From assembly GCF_016587415.1 (NCBI RefSeq), contig NZ_BNJI01000001.1:4999501-5063500 (forward strand): a DNA stretch of 64,000 nucleotides. Reading direction: 5' to 3'. Source of the DNA: Ktedonobacter sp. SOSP1-85 (lineage in GTDB: Bacteria; Chloroflexota; Ktedonobacteria; Ktedonobacterales; Ktedonobacteraceae). A program made the position numbers and the translations under genes. Below the pieces are notes generated by a model. It saw only the letters and a program-made list of their open reading frames with translations. It was not told the origin of the DNA and ran no database searches. Of this stretch, positions 53,825 to 61,640 are shown piece by piece (the first letter of the stretch is position 1; each line of letters starts with the position of its first letter).

Positions 53825-53997
53825 GGAAGGCGGACCAGGGCCATTTCTTTTGCTGTTTTGGGAGGCCGTGCCTTATTGGAGTGGGCGCATGTGAGCACGG
53901 TGGCTCCTTCCTCCATAAGGTACTGGACAATTCCGGCCCCAACGCCGCTGGTTTCGCCTGTCACCACGGCCCGCTTCCCGGTGAGTGTTTTTGTCAT
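53825..53997 (-). pseudogene. N-terminal scrap of an SDR oxidoreductase
   Basis: Starts MTKTLTGKRAVVTGETSGVG with AAGGAGAAC upstream and continues through GIVQYLMEEGATVLTC, the NAD-binding beta-alpha-beta unit. It then passes into unrelated sequence, and there is no NNAG or YxxxK. The frame runs on to 53725. The glycine motif is itself altered (TGETSGVG instead of TGxxxGIG). It was an SDR cut after about 40 residues. Confidence 0.7.
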
Positions 53998-54132
53998 GAT
54001 GTTCTCCTTTGTCTGAACACTGGTTATGGTCTGTTTGTGTCTATGTTGCAATGCTATTGCGTACCCGCGCTTTTGCGCAAAAGCGCGGGTGAACTTCCTC
54101 ATGCGGAGTTGCCCATCGTAATGGGGTTTCTG

Positions 54133-54990
54133 TCAGTTTCGGAAGGCAGAAGCGTGCTCGGCTGCCCATTGGGCGAAGGTGAGCGCAGGACGGCCCAGAA
54201 TCTGCTCCACGGCGTCCGAAGACGGTCCTGGTTGCTGAACGCGGTCGGCCCAGTAGCCAATCACCCTGTCGGGGACATCCTCAGGCAGGCCCTGGGCAAG
54301 CATGGCCTGGCGGAACTGCTCGGGGGCGACTTCTATCCAGGGCACCTCTTTGCCAATGGCCTCGCTGACCAGGCGGAGTTTGGCCTGTTGGGTGAGCGAC
54401 TGCGGGCCGGTGAGCACATAGGAGCGCCCCGCGTACGCGGCATCCACCAGCACACGAGCGCTGACCGCAGCAATATCTCGTTCGTGGATGGTCGCCGTTG
54501 CTCCATCGCCGTAGACGCCCCGTACGACACCAGCCTGGCGGATCTGTGGTGCCCAGGCCAGGGCGTTCGAGGCGAAGTCAGCGCAGCGCAGGATGGTCCA
54601 CTGCAAGCCAGAAGCTGTGACAGCATCCTCAACAGCCCTGAAGGCATCAGAGAAGCGCTGATACCCGCCGCCATACTCCACAGTGACAGCCGACAGCGCG
54701 ACCACTCGCCGCGCGCCATGCTCGCTTGCCAGCTTGAGCAGTTCAACGGTCGCGGCCCCGGCTGTGGCATCTCCCAGAGCACGTGGGCTGATGAAGACTG
54801 TTTCAATGCCGCGCAGTGCCGCTGCCAGGGTGTGTGGGTGGGAGGGATCGCCGCCGACCACGTGCGCCCCATCGGGCAAGGCGGCAGTGGCGGGATTGCG
54901 AGTGACTGCTACCACGTTCTTTCCGCCAGAGAGCAGCAGGTTCACGACCTCACGTCCGACGTTTCCCGTCGCTCCAGTAACCAGGATCAT
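54133..54990 (-). CDS. NmrA/NAD(P)H-binding family oxidoreductase-like protein
   Basis: 285 residues. GATGNVGREVV nucleotide-binding start, then VFISPRALGDAT, RRVVALSAVTVEYGGGYQRF, LQWTILRCADFASNALAW and IHERDIAAVSARVL. This is the atypical SDR group that senses or uses NADP (NmrA, quinone reductase 2 type). The DNA is GC-richer than most neighbours. It starts two bases after the stop of the DUF6220 gene, so the two form a coupled operon. Confidence 0.9.
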   Translation of the reverse strand: MILVTGATGNVGREVVNLLLSGGKNVVAVTRNPATAALPDGAHVVGGDPSHPHTLAAALRGIETVFISPRALGDATAGAATVELLKLASEHGARRVVALSAVTVEYGGGYQRFSDAFRAVEDAVTASGLQWTILRCADFASNALAWAPQIRQAGVVRGVYGDGATATIHERDIAAVSARVLVDAAYAGRSYVLTGPQSLTQQAKLRLVSEAIGKEVPWIEVAPEQFRQAMLAQGLPEDVPDRVIGYWADRVQQPGPSSDAVEQILGRPALTFAQWAAEHASAFRN

Positions 54991-54992
54991 AG

Positions 54993-55439
54993 CTAGTTCC
55001 TTTCTTCTATTGTTGGGTTAGGGGTTCTCATAGCGAAAGACTTCGAAGGAGAGGGCGTTTGGATGCCCGCCGCCACCAGCGCTCGTGCCTGGAACGCAAT
55101 CGTCAGGGCAAGGGCAAAGAGCACGAGCGCCAGGACAGGGTGCAAGGCACCCAGCAGCGGAACAGTCGAGCTAAGCAGTGTCAAGAGGTCTGCCTGGATA
55201 AAGTAGACGCCTAACAAGGTCCAGGCGAGACGTTTCGCTGGAGGCTGGAGACGTCCCAGGTACGCCAGTAAGACCAGGAGCAGAGGGAGAAAACCGATGA
55301 TATGACCGAAGGGGTCATGCGCGCCCCAGTAGCTCTGCCGAGTGAAGAGACTGAGGCCGGCGAAGAAGACCTGAACAAGAATGGCTGCTGGGAACAGCCA
55401 GGCGTCGATCATATACACCACCCGTATCCCTTTATACAT
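54993..55439 (-). CDS. DUF6220-type four-helix membrane protein
   Basis: 148 residues from the ATG at 55439, with GAAGGAGGAATTAC upstream. Four hydrophobic helices (about 10-28, 45-65, 75-95, 100-122). The pattern FFAGLSLF...HDPFGHIIGFLPLLLVLLA is typical of this family, with a histidine pair region that may bind a cofactor. The NmrA-type gene is co-translated downstream. Function unknown. Confidence 0.78.
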   Translation of the reverse strand: MYKGIRVVYMIDAWLFPAAILVQVFFAGLSLFTRQSYWGAHDPFGHIIGFLPLLLVLLAYLGRLQPPAKRLAWTLLGVYFIQADLLTLLSSTVPLLGALHPVLALVLFALALTIAFQARALVAAGIQTPSPSKSFAMRTPNPTIEERN

Positions 55440-55728
55440 GTAATTCCTCCTTCTTTTATCTGGAGAAGTAACTCTCCGATGGTTGAATATCAATCTGTTT
55501 CATGCCTCTTCCTCGAAGAGAGGCATGGTTGAAATGACCATTGCATGGTCGCCACCTATAAAGAAGGTTGAGATATCCTTTTTGGGACAGCTTTCCGGTC
55601 TGATCTCGCCTATACTAGACCTATTGGGTGTTACGAGTGGCGGGAGAGAAGACTCCGAGGATACGGCTTTGCAGTCGAAGTTTAAGTTTGAACCATTTTT
55701 GTAGAGAGTCAAATATTGGAACAAGTAA
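55440..55728. other. Stretch with no recognised gene
   Basis: Upstream of the DUF6220 gene, so it should hold that operon's promoter on the minus strand. Short frames only. Confidence 0.45.
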
Positions 55729-55771
55729 TGTGCGGTAGAACCACACTATCATAGTGTGGTTCTACCGCACA
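55729..55771. terminator. 43-base perfect palindrome after the GH3 gene
   Basis: 21-bp arms (starting TGTGCGGTAGAACCAC) around one base. It lies 23 bases downstream of the GH3 stop codon. No T-run follows on the minus strand. It resembles in outline the hairpin at 63103. Confidence 0.6.
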
Positions 55772-55793
55772 TCCTCTTTCGGGGAGATGCTTT

Positions 55794-57623
55794 TTAATAG
55801 GATAACCCATGCCCAAAGGGAAAGAGCGGTTGCTCCGAGTCATAGGGGACATCTGACTTCTGCTTGCGCACCGCTTCCATGGAGGAGGGGAGTTCAAAAG
55901 GCAGGGTACCCTGAGGGGCAACGCGACCGAAGACAACATCGAGCAGAGCTGCGTCGCTGGCCCCAAAGTTGGCCAGCAGAGCGGCGCTGTGTTCCGCGAT
56001 CTCCGGCATCACGGCTGGTCGATCCAGGTAGATGTTAACGATGGTGGGAACCTGGCGCAACACGTTCAGGATGCGCGTCAGTTCCTCTTCCTTGAAATCC
56101 AGGTCGCCCGAGTGGAAGAAGTTCGCCAGGAAACCGCCACCCTTGGGAGGCTGGAACGGCGCCTGGAGGCGCAGAATGGCCAGATCGGCCTCGGCGGGCG
56201 TGGCAACCACCTCTCCATAGGCACTGGCAACGTCTGGGGCGATATTCTCAATGTAAATCTTTGGTTTGCCGCTCAGAGGCAGCGTCGGTCCGTTTGCGCC
56301 AGTAGCGTTTTTCAGCAGCACAAAGGCTTTGCGCTGGGCCAGCGCTCCAGCCGCCTGGAAGCGCTCGTTGCCAACAATCCGTTCGGCAGCATCAGGATCG
56401 ACAAAGGGCTGATCAAACAGACCCAGGCGGAATTTCTCGCGCAGCAGACGGCGCACCGAGATGTCAAGCCGACTTTCAGGGATCTGCCCGCTTCTGACCA
56501 GGTCGATAATCACTTCAGGACAGGCTTCGCCGCCAAACTGGTCAACACCCGCGTCAAGAACCTTCTTGGCCTTCTCCGGGATGCTCAGGTGCTCAACGCC
56601 CCAACTGCGCGCCGGGAAAGGCTCGCCCATCATATCCGCGTCGGTAAGCAGCCCCCAGTCGGTGCACACAATCCCATCAAAGGCATATTTCTGGCGCAAC
56701 AAACCGGTGATGACATCTTTGTTGAAGCCAAAACCAACCTCTTCAATGGGCAAACCCACTGGCATACCGTAGTAAGGCATAACCTGGGAAACGCCTGCCG
56801 CAAAGGCATCTTCAAAGGGCTGGAGGTGATAGTCAAAGTTGTTGCCAGGATAGACCTGCTCGCGTCCATACGTGAAGTGCGGGTCCTCACCATCTTTCTG
56901 GGGACCTCCGCCAGGAAAGTGCTTGACCATGCAGGAGACGCTCTCCGGGCCAATGCGCTCACCCTGGAAACCGCGAATATACGCGGCGGTCATCTTGCCG
57001 GAACGCTCCGCATCCTCGCCAAAGGTCCCGTTAATGCGCGCCCAGCGCGGTTCTGTCGCCAGGTCGGCCATGGGGTGAAGTGCCACGCGGATACCCACCG
57101 CTGTGTATTCCTGGCGTGCCATATCACCAAACTCCTCCACCAACGCGGGATCATTGATGGCAGCCAGACCCAGCGGCTCAGGCCACTGCGAAAAGGCGCC
57201 GGCCAGAAAACTGGCCCCGGGATTGCTGCTAAAGGCGTGGCGTGGATCGGTGGAAATGGTCACTGGAATGCCCAGGCGCATATCCCCGGCCAGGGCCTGG
57301 AGTCGGTTGTACCATTCCGCGATCTGTCTGGGGGCAGAGGCGTAGAGTATGTTGAAATGATTCATCAACTTCCGAGACACCATCTCAGTCGTCGGCTCCG
57401 TCGGGAAATCGCCTCCGCCCTCGTTTAACGTCCCATCGGGATTCATCGCAATCATGGTCTGGAAGAGCATTCCCGCTTTCTCTTCCAGCGTCATCTGTCC
57501 CAGTAGATCCTCCACGCGCTCCTCAATGGGCACACGGGGATCTTCATAGGGGTCCAGGCGCCCGTTTTTGTTCAGATCGCGATACGCGAAACCATCATCA
57601 GTAGAGAGTGTTTGTACAGACAT
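55794..57623 (-). CDS. Glycoside hydrolase family 3 protein
   Basis: 609 residues from the ATG at 57623. GH3 N-terminal barrel: RVEDLLGQMTLEEKAGML, then VSCMVKHFPGGGPQKDGEDP (the KHFPG substrate loop). Catalytic nucleophile near 318 in GIVCTDWG. The C-terminal alpha/beta sandwich ends GTLPFELPSS...LFPFGHGLSY. No signal peptide, so an intracellular beta-glucosidase or related exo-enzyme acting on imported oligosaccharides is likely. It is divergent from a LacI regulator with a palindromic operator between them. Confidence 0.93.
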   Translation of the reverse strand: MSVQTLSTDDGFAYRDLNKNGRLDPYEDPRVPIEERVEDLLGQMTLEEKAGMLFQTMIAMNPDGTLNEGGGDFPTEPTTEMVSRKLMNHFNILYASAPRQIAEWYNRLQALAGDMRLGIPVTISTDPRHAFSSNPGASFLAGAFSQWPEPLGLAAINDPALVEEFGDMARQEYTAVGIRVALHPMADLATEPRWARINGTFGEDAERSGKMTAAYIRGFQGERIGPESVSCMVKHFPGGGPQKDGEDPHFTYGREQVYPGNNFDYHLQPFEDAFAAGVSQVMPYYGMPVGLPIEEVGFGFNKDVITGLLRQKYAFDGIVCTDWGLLTDADMMGEPFPARSWGVEHLSIPEKAKKVLDAGVDQFGGEACPEVIIDLVRSGQIPESRLDISVRRLLREKFRLGLFDQPFVDPDAAERIVGNERFQAAGALAQRKAFVLLKNATGANGPTLPLSGKPKIYIENIAPDVASAYGEVVATPAEADLAILRLQAPFQPPKGGGFLANFFHSGDLDFKEEELTRILNVLRQVPTIVNIYLDRPAVMPEIAEHSAALLANFGASDAALLDVVFGRVAPQGTLPFELPSSMEAVRKQKSDVPYDSEQPLFPFGHGLSY

Positions 57624-57658
57624 GTGCTTCTTTTTCTCTTTTCTGCTAGTTCTGCGTC

Positions 57659-57873
57659 TTATCGCACAGAACGGATGGGACGCACACAAAGCGCGCCGAT
57701 GACGACGAGCACCAGGGCAGCGCCATATCTCCACCACCCGTCTTGTCGAGCTCTTGTGCTGTCTGACCTGCATCAGAGGATGAAGCGCTCTGGAATGAAG
57801 AATCCATCGTTGAGACTCCTTTTTGAAGACGCTGAACCCGGCTTGCCAACTCATCGGTGAGGGCCTCCAGCAT
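57659..57873 (-). pseudogene. Possible small membrane protein with a frameshift
   Basis: MLEALTDELASRVQRLQKGV opens at 57873 with a GGCGGGAACG site. After DKTGGG the better continuation is one frame over: RYGAALVLVVIGALCVRPIR and a stop at 57659, giving a coiled-coil head and a single membrane helix. It lies first after the LacI operator, upstream of the GH3 gene. The indel is inferred. Confidence 0.4.
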
Positions 57874-57886
57874 CGTTCCCGCCTTT

Positions 57887-57902
57887 ACTTATTCGTATAA
57901 GT
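57887..57902. promoter_or_regulatory. LacI-type operator
   Basis: Palindrome ACTTAT-TCGT-ATAAGT in the 90-base gap between the divergent lacI-type gene and the small membrane protein/GH3 run. TATAAT at about 57909 suggests an overlapping plus-strand promoter. Confidence 0.6.
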
Positions 57903-57962
57903 TGGAGTATAATCTGGGAAAATCCAGAAGTCAAGAGGCTGAGTTAAAGGAAGATCGAAGAC

Positions 57963-58931
57963 ATGAGAGGCGAGCAGCGTAGAACCAAAAGTGTCGATGT
58001 GGCGCGGGAAGCTGGGGTATCGCAAGCCACCGTCAGTTATGTGCTCAATAATGATCCGCGCCAGCGTATTCCAGAGGAGACGCGGATCAGAGTGATGGAG
58101 GCCGCGCGCAAACTGGGCTATCAACCATACGCGCCAGCTCGTTCGCTGCGCTCGGGAAAGAGCAAAATCGTGCTGGTTGTCTGGCCAATGTCGGTCGTTG
58201 AGGCAGCGATCTCTCAAATGATTGAAGAACTGGCAGCGGCAGTGGCAAAAGTGGGCTTCAGCCTTGTCTGGCAGGTGGGCTTCTCCACTGAACAGGAGCA
58301 CCTGTCAGCTAACCTCGCGCCAGCGGTCGTGGTCGGGATGGTCGATGAAAACGATGTGGCTGCAGTTGCCAGCCTCCAGCGTTTTCACGCCCCGATTATT
58401 ACTTTGGGGAATCGGGACTGGATTAACGCAGGCACGCGCGCGCAGGTGGCGTACCTGCTGAAGCTCGGTCCGCGTCCTATTGTCTATGCTGCCACAGAAA
58501 AGGCGCAACTGCAGCATCTCTCGCGCACGCGCCAGGAAGCCGTGCAGCAGATGTGCCGCGAACATGGCCTGCCCGAACCGCGTATAGTGACCATCTCCCA
58601 GACGCGCGAGAAGGCGCGCCAGCAGCTTTCGGATCTCCTGGCAGTGCAGTCTCCGCCGTTCGCGGTCTGCGCATACAATGACGACGTGGCCTTTGCCACC
58701 CTGGCCGCGCTCTCCGACCTCAACATTGCCGTGCCGGAAGCGGTCAGCGTCATCGGTCACGACAATACCATGATTGCCGAACTGAGTATTCCTCCGCTCA
58801 CCACCATCGGCCTCGAAAATCCCAACCTGACCGAGCACCTGATCGCGAGCGTTGTCTCCGTCTGCCAGGGTGGTCCTGTTCTGGAGACCGGCACCTTGCA
58901 GGCAAAGGTCGTCGTGCGAGCCTCGGCATAG
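57963..58931 (+). CDS. LacI-family transcriptional regulator
   Basis: 322 residues. HTH TKSVDVAREAGVSQATVSYVLNND, hinge helix PYAPARSLRSGKS (in place of the usual N-x-xARxLxx), then a periplasmic-binding-protein-like sensor (LVVWPMSVVE, VVVGMVDEND, CAYNDDVAF, VSVIGHDNTMIAELSIPPLTTI). It likely represses the divergent GH3 glycosidase until a sugar binds. The start at 57963 follows AAGGAAGATCGAAG. Confidence 0.93.
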   Translation: MRGEQRRTKSVDVAREAGVSQATVSYVLNNDPRQRIPEETRIRVMEAARKLGYQPYAPARSLRSGKSKIVLVVWPMSVVEAAISQMIEELAAAVAKVGFSLVWQVGFSTEQEHLSANLAPAVVVGMVDENDVAAVASLQRFHAPIITLGNRDWINAGTRAQVAYLLKLGPRPIVYAATEKAQLQHLSRTRQEAVQQMCREHGLPEPRIVTISQTREKARQQLSDLLAVQSPPFAVCAYNDDVAFATLAALSDLNIAVPEAVSVIGHDNTMIAELSIPPLTTIGLENPNLTEHLIASVVSVCQGGPVLETGTLQAKVVVRASA

Positions 58932-59062
58932 GCGTGCTACTCAGCGTGGCTCTCGCGCTGGCATGATTTTCTAGCAGCTGATAAGTTTTTGTGAGCGAAA
59001 ATGGGCTATCTATAGCAACATATTACATGGACATTTATCCCTATTCATGATAAAATTATCCC

Positions 59063-59650
59063 ATGAGACTGAGCCAATATGCGAAAAAAATGTCTGTGAG
59101 CTACAAGACGGCTTTCCGGTGGTGGCAAGCTGGGCGATTGGATGCCTATCAACTGGATACAGGCACGATCATTGTTCGTGACCCGAAACCCGAACAAGAG
59201 ACTCCCCAAGGCATTGCTTTGTATGCTCGCGTCTCCACCACAGGACAAAAAGCGGACCTGGAGCGCCAGGTGGAGCGGCTGAAGACCTATGCTGCCAGCC
59301 GTGGCTATCAGGTGACCAAAATCGTGCAGGAAATTGCTTCAGGCATGAACGATTCGCGCCCCAAGCTGCTCAAGCTCTTGACTGACCCGCAGATTGGTAA
59401 GATTATCATTGAGCATCGAGATCGTTTAACCCGATTCGGTTTTGTCTACATTGACCAGCTTTTCCAGATGCAAGGGCGTACTGTTGAGGTGATGTTTCCC
59501 ACAGAGACCCAGCCCGATCTCGTTGACGACTTTATCGCGGTGATCGCTTCGATGGCCAGTCGCATCTATGGGCGAAGACACTCCAAAGAACGAGCGGAGA
59601 AAATTCAGCAGTGCGTGGAACAGGTCATGAAACAGGAGCCAGCCTCATGA
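59063..59650 (+). CDS. tnpA: IS607-type serine recombinase (TnpA)
   Basis: 195 residues. N-terminal MerR-like HTH (LSQYAKKMSVSYKTAFRWWQ, AGRLDAYQ), then the resolvase catalytic domain with nucleophile S58 (LYARVSTTGQ), LERQVERL and IIIEHRDRLTRFGF carrying the catalytic arginines. Complete. It moves the element through a circular intermediate. Its TGA overlaps the ATG of the next gene. Confidence 0.95.
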   Translation: MRLSQYAKKMSVSYKTAFRWWQAGRLDAYQLDTGTIIVRDPKPEQETPQGIALYARVSTTGQKADLERQVERLKTYAASRGYQVTKIVQEIASGMNDSRPKLLKLLTDPQIGKIIIEHRDRLTRFGFVYIDQLFQMQGRTVEVMFPTETQPDLVDDFIAVIASMASRIYGRRHSKERAEKIQQCVEQVMKQEPAS

Positions 59651-59937
59651 CAGTTTTTGACCCGGAGCAAGCCAAGAGACAGTTTATTGAACTTCACGAC
59701 AGACGCGATCGAGAAATTGATCAGCGGCCTGATCTTCAGCGCTTGATGGATCGAGGCCATTACAATTTCACGGTGGATGCTGATTACTCCATTCGAGAGC
59801 TTCAAAACGAAGCAGAACGTAACGGCTATTATCTGGATGTGGAACTGGATTTCCAGGCCATGAAGAAAACCTATATCTGTCGCCAAATGACACCTGAAGA
59901 GTGGGAGCAGTATGTGGAGTGGGAGAAAGAGGAATAA
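59647..59937 (+). CDS. 96-residue unknown protein inside the IS607 operon
   Basis: MTVFDPEQAKRQFIELHDRR starts at an ATG that overlaps the recombinase stop (ATGA), so it is translationally coupled. tnpB follows eight bases after its stop. Very acidic and charged, with a helical first half, YNFTVDADYSIRELQNEAER in the middle and an end rich in Glu and Trp (MTPEEWEQYVEWEKEE). No domain recognised; no membrane segment. Standard IS607 elements have only tnpA and tnpB, so this is a passenger or an accessory to either protein. Confidence 0.75.
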   Translation: MTVFDPEQAKRQFIELHDRRDREIDQRPDLQRLMDRGHYNFTVDADYSIRELQNEAERNGYYLDVELDFQAMKKTYICRQMTPEEWEQYVEWEKEE

Positions 59938-59944
59938 AGCCTGT

Positions 59945-61282
59945 ATGAAGATCACCAGGGGATACAAGACGGAACTCGATCCGACGGTGAAGCAACAGAT
60001 CCTTCTCTCTCAATGCGCGGGGGTAGCTCGTTATGCCTACAACTACGGTCTTGCTCGGAAAAAAGAAGTCTACGCGACGACAGGGAAGCGCATCTCTGCG
60101 ATTGATCTTCAGAAGGAACTGACCGCCCACAAACACACCGATCTCCCCTGGCTCAAAAAGGTTTCCAAGTGGATTTATCAAAATGCCCTGCGTGACCTGG
60201 ATCAAGCCTTTGACAGCTTCTTTCGGCGTCTCGGGGAGCGCAAAGCCGGGAAGAAGCACCAAAGTCTGGGCTTCCCGACCTTCAAGAAGAAGAGCGAGGG
60301 AATTGGCTCCTTCCGTCTCGATAAGCCTATTTACGTCTTTGAAGACAGTATCCAACTGCCCAAACTCGGAACCATTCGCCTCAAAGAACACAGTTATATC
60401 CCGACTTCTGAAGTGAAAGTCCTCTCCGCGACCATCAGTGAACGAGCAGGCAGGTGGTATGTTGCGGTGCTGGTAGAAGAGCATGTGCCTGAGCCGGTTT
60501 CGGCTCTCAGGGCACCTCTGGGTGTCGATCTCGGTATCACGTCGCTCGCGGTCTGCTCGGACGGTCGCCCACCCATCAAAAGCCCCAAAGCCCTTAACGC
60601 CTCCCTCAAATGCCTCAAGCGTGCGCAACGTCATCTGTCGCGTTGCAAAAAAGGATCAAACAATCGTGAGAAGGCTCGCCACCGGGTAGCAAAGCTGCAC
60701 GCTCGTATTGCCAATATTCGTGAAGATGCCCTGCACAAAGCCACCAGTTCGATTGCACATGCCCCACTTACCAAAGAAGAGCGGAGCACCCTGCAGACCT
60801 CGCTGACTTCTCTTCTCCCCGAAGCGAAAACCAAGCCAGAGCAAAAGAAAGTCAAAAAGCAGGTGAAAAAGGTGCTGCACCGAGCTACCGAGGCGAATGC
60901 CCCACGCCGTCCTCAGGTGATCTGCCTGGAGGATCTTAACGTAGAGGGCATGAAGCACAATCGAAAGCTTGCCCGCGCTATCAGCGATGTGGGCATGGGT
61001 GAATTTCGTAGGCAAATGAAGTACAAAAGTGCATGGAATGGGGAGCACCTCATCTTTGCAGATCGCTTTTTCCCATCCTCCAAGCAATGTCATGCTTGTG
61101 GCTGGAAATGGGAAGACATGCAGCTTTCAGATCGCATCTTTCTTTGCCAGAACCCCGCCTGTTCGCTGCATCAGGTTCCTCAAGATCGGGATAGCAACGC
61201 CTCACAGAACCTTGAGAAACTGGCAAAAGAAGAATCAAGCGCTTTAAAGAATATTGTCAACGGTGAGTTGCACCGGACGTAA
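59945..61282 (+). CDS. tnpB: TnpB, RNA-guided endonuclease of the IS607 element
   Basis: 445 residues from the ATG at 59945. RuvC residues complete: D195 (GVDLGITSLAV), E329 (VICLEDLNVEG) and D416 (DRDSNASQNL). Zinc ribbon C382/C385 and C401/C406, with a five-residue second knuckle spacing (CQNPAC). An unusual lysine/glutamate-rich insertion at about 273-320 (LTKEERSTLQTSL, KPEQKKVKKQVKK) precedes the Glu strand. It is longer than the IS605-type TnpB at 39080 (385 residues), mostly because of it. Confidence 0.93.
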   Translation: MKITRGYKTELDPTVKQQILLSQCAGVARYAYNYGLARKKEVYATTGKRISAIDLQKELTAHKHTDLPWLKKVSKWIYQNALRDLDQAFDSFFRRLGERKAGKKHQSLGFPTFKKKSEGIGSFRLDKPIYVFEDSIQLPKLGTIRLKEHSYIPTSEVKVLSATISERAGRWYVAVLVEEHVPEPVSALRAPLGVDLGITSLAVCSDGRPPIKSPKALNASLKCLKRAQRHLSRCKKGSNNREKARHRVAKLHARIANIREDALHKATSSIAHAPLTKEERSTLQTSLTSLLPEAKTKPEQKKVKKQVKKVLHRATEANAPRRPQVICLEDLNVEGMKHNRKLARAISDVGMGEFRRQMKYKSAWNGEHLIFADRFFPSSKQCHACGWKWEDMQLSDRIFLCQNPACSLHQVPQDRDSNASQNLEKLAKEESSALKNIVNGELHRT

Positions 61283-61349
61283 AATGCTTGTGGACGGGCG
61301 GAGCGCTGGCTGAGTGGCACCACTCAGTGAAACTCTCCCGGTTGAAGCA
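61283..61349 (+). ncRNA. Putative 3' part of the TnpB omega RNA at the IS607 right end
   Basis: Directly after the tnpB stop there is a clean hairpin CTGAGTGG-CA-CCACTCAG (about 61310-61328), then GAAACTCTCCCGGTTGAAG. Omega RNA scaffolds overlap the tnpB 3' end and finish at the element border, so the guide would start near 61350. The exact border is inferred. Confidence 0.45.
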
Positions 61350-61546
61350 AGAACTGGACCGTGGGTGTCCTAGATGTCCACACCCCAGACAACGGATGGG
61401 TATTGACGGTTGAGGTCAACCGTTAGGGGCGCCTTGTCACCTGGTTCTTCCCCAACAAAGCTGAACAACTCCTTCTCGCAATCACCCGAAGAGGTGAAGA
61501 CAGCATCCCTGTTGGCCAGATATACTGTTTTTTATCTCAGGAATAA
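61350..61546 (+). pseudogene. C-terminal remnant of an interrupted gene
   Basis: In one frame: TVGVLDVHTPDNGWVLTVEV, a TAG stop, then RLVTWFFPNKAEQLLLAITR and IPVGQIYCFLSQE with a final stop. It is a compact C-terminal domain with one internal stop and no start. It resumes exactly where the IS607 element ends, so the element probably landed in it. The N-terminal part could not be found left of 59063. Confidence 0.55.
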
Positions 61547-61640
61547 GAATGTAGTAGAGAGGGGTTATAAATCAGGAAAGCATTAGATTATTTCCGCAAG
61601 AAGGATATTGTCCCTCACTGAAAAGGGAAGAATAAAATAT

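Larger units (their letters stand above)
59000..61349 (+). mobile_element. IS607-family element with an extra gene
   Basis: Serine-recombinase tnpA, a 96-residue unknown gene and tnpB in one tightly packed operon. The left end is not resolved (somewhere in 58932-59062). The right end is placed near 61349 because a separate protein remnant resumes right after it. IS607 elements insert without target duplication via a serine recombinase. Confidence 0.8.

Noticed and set aside
57624..57854. GH3 gene extended upstream in frame to 57854
   Set aside because: The extension is Arg/Ser-rich shadow sequence of another frame; the family start fits the ATG at 57623.
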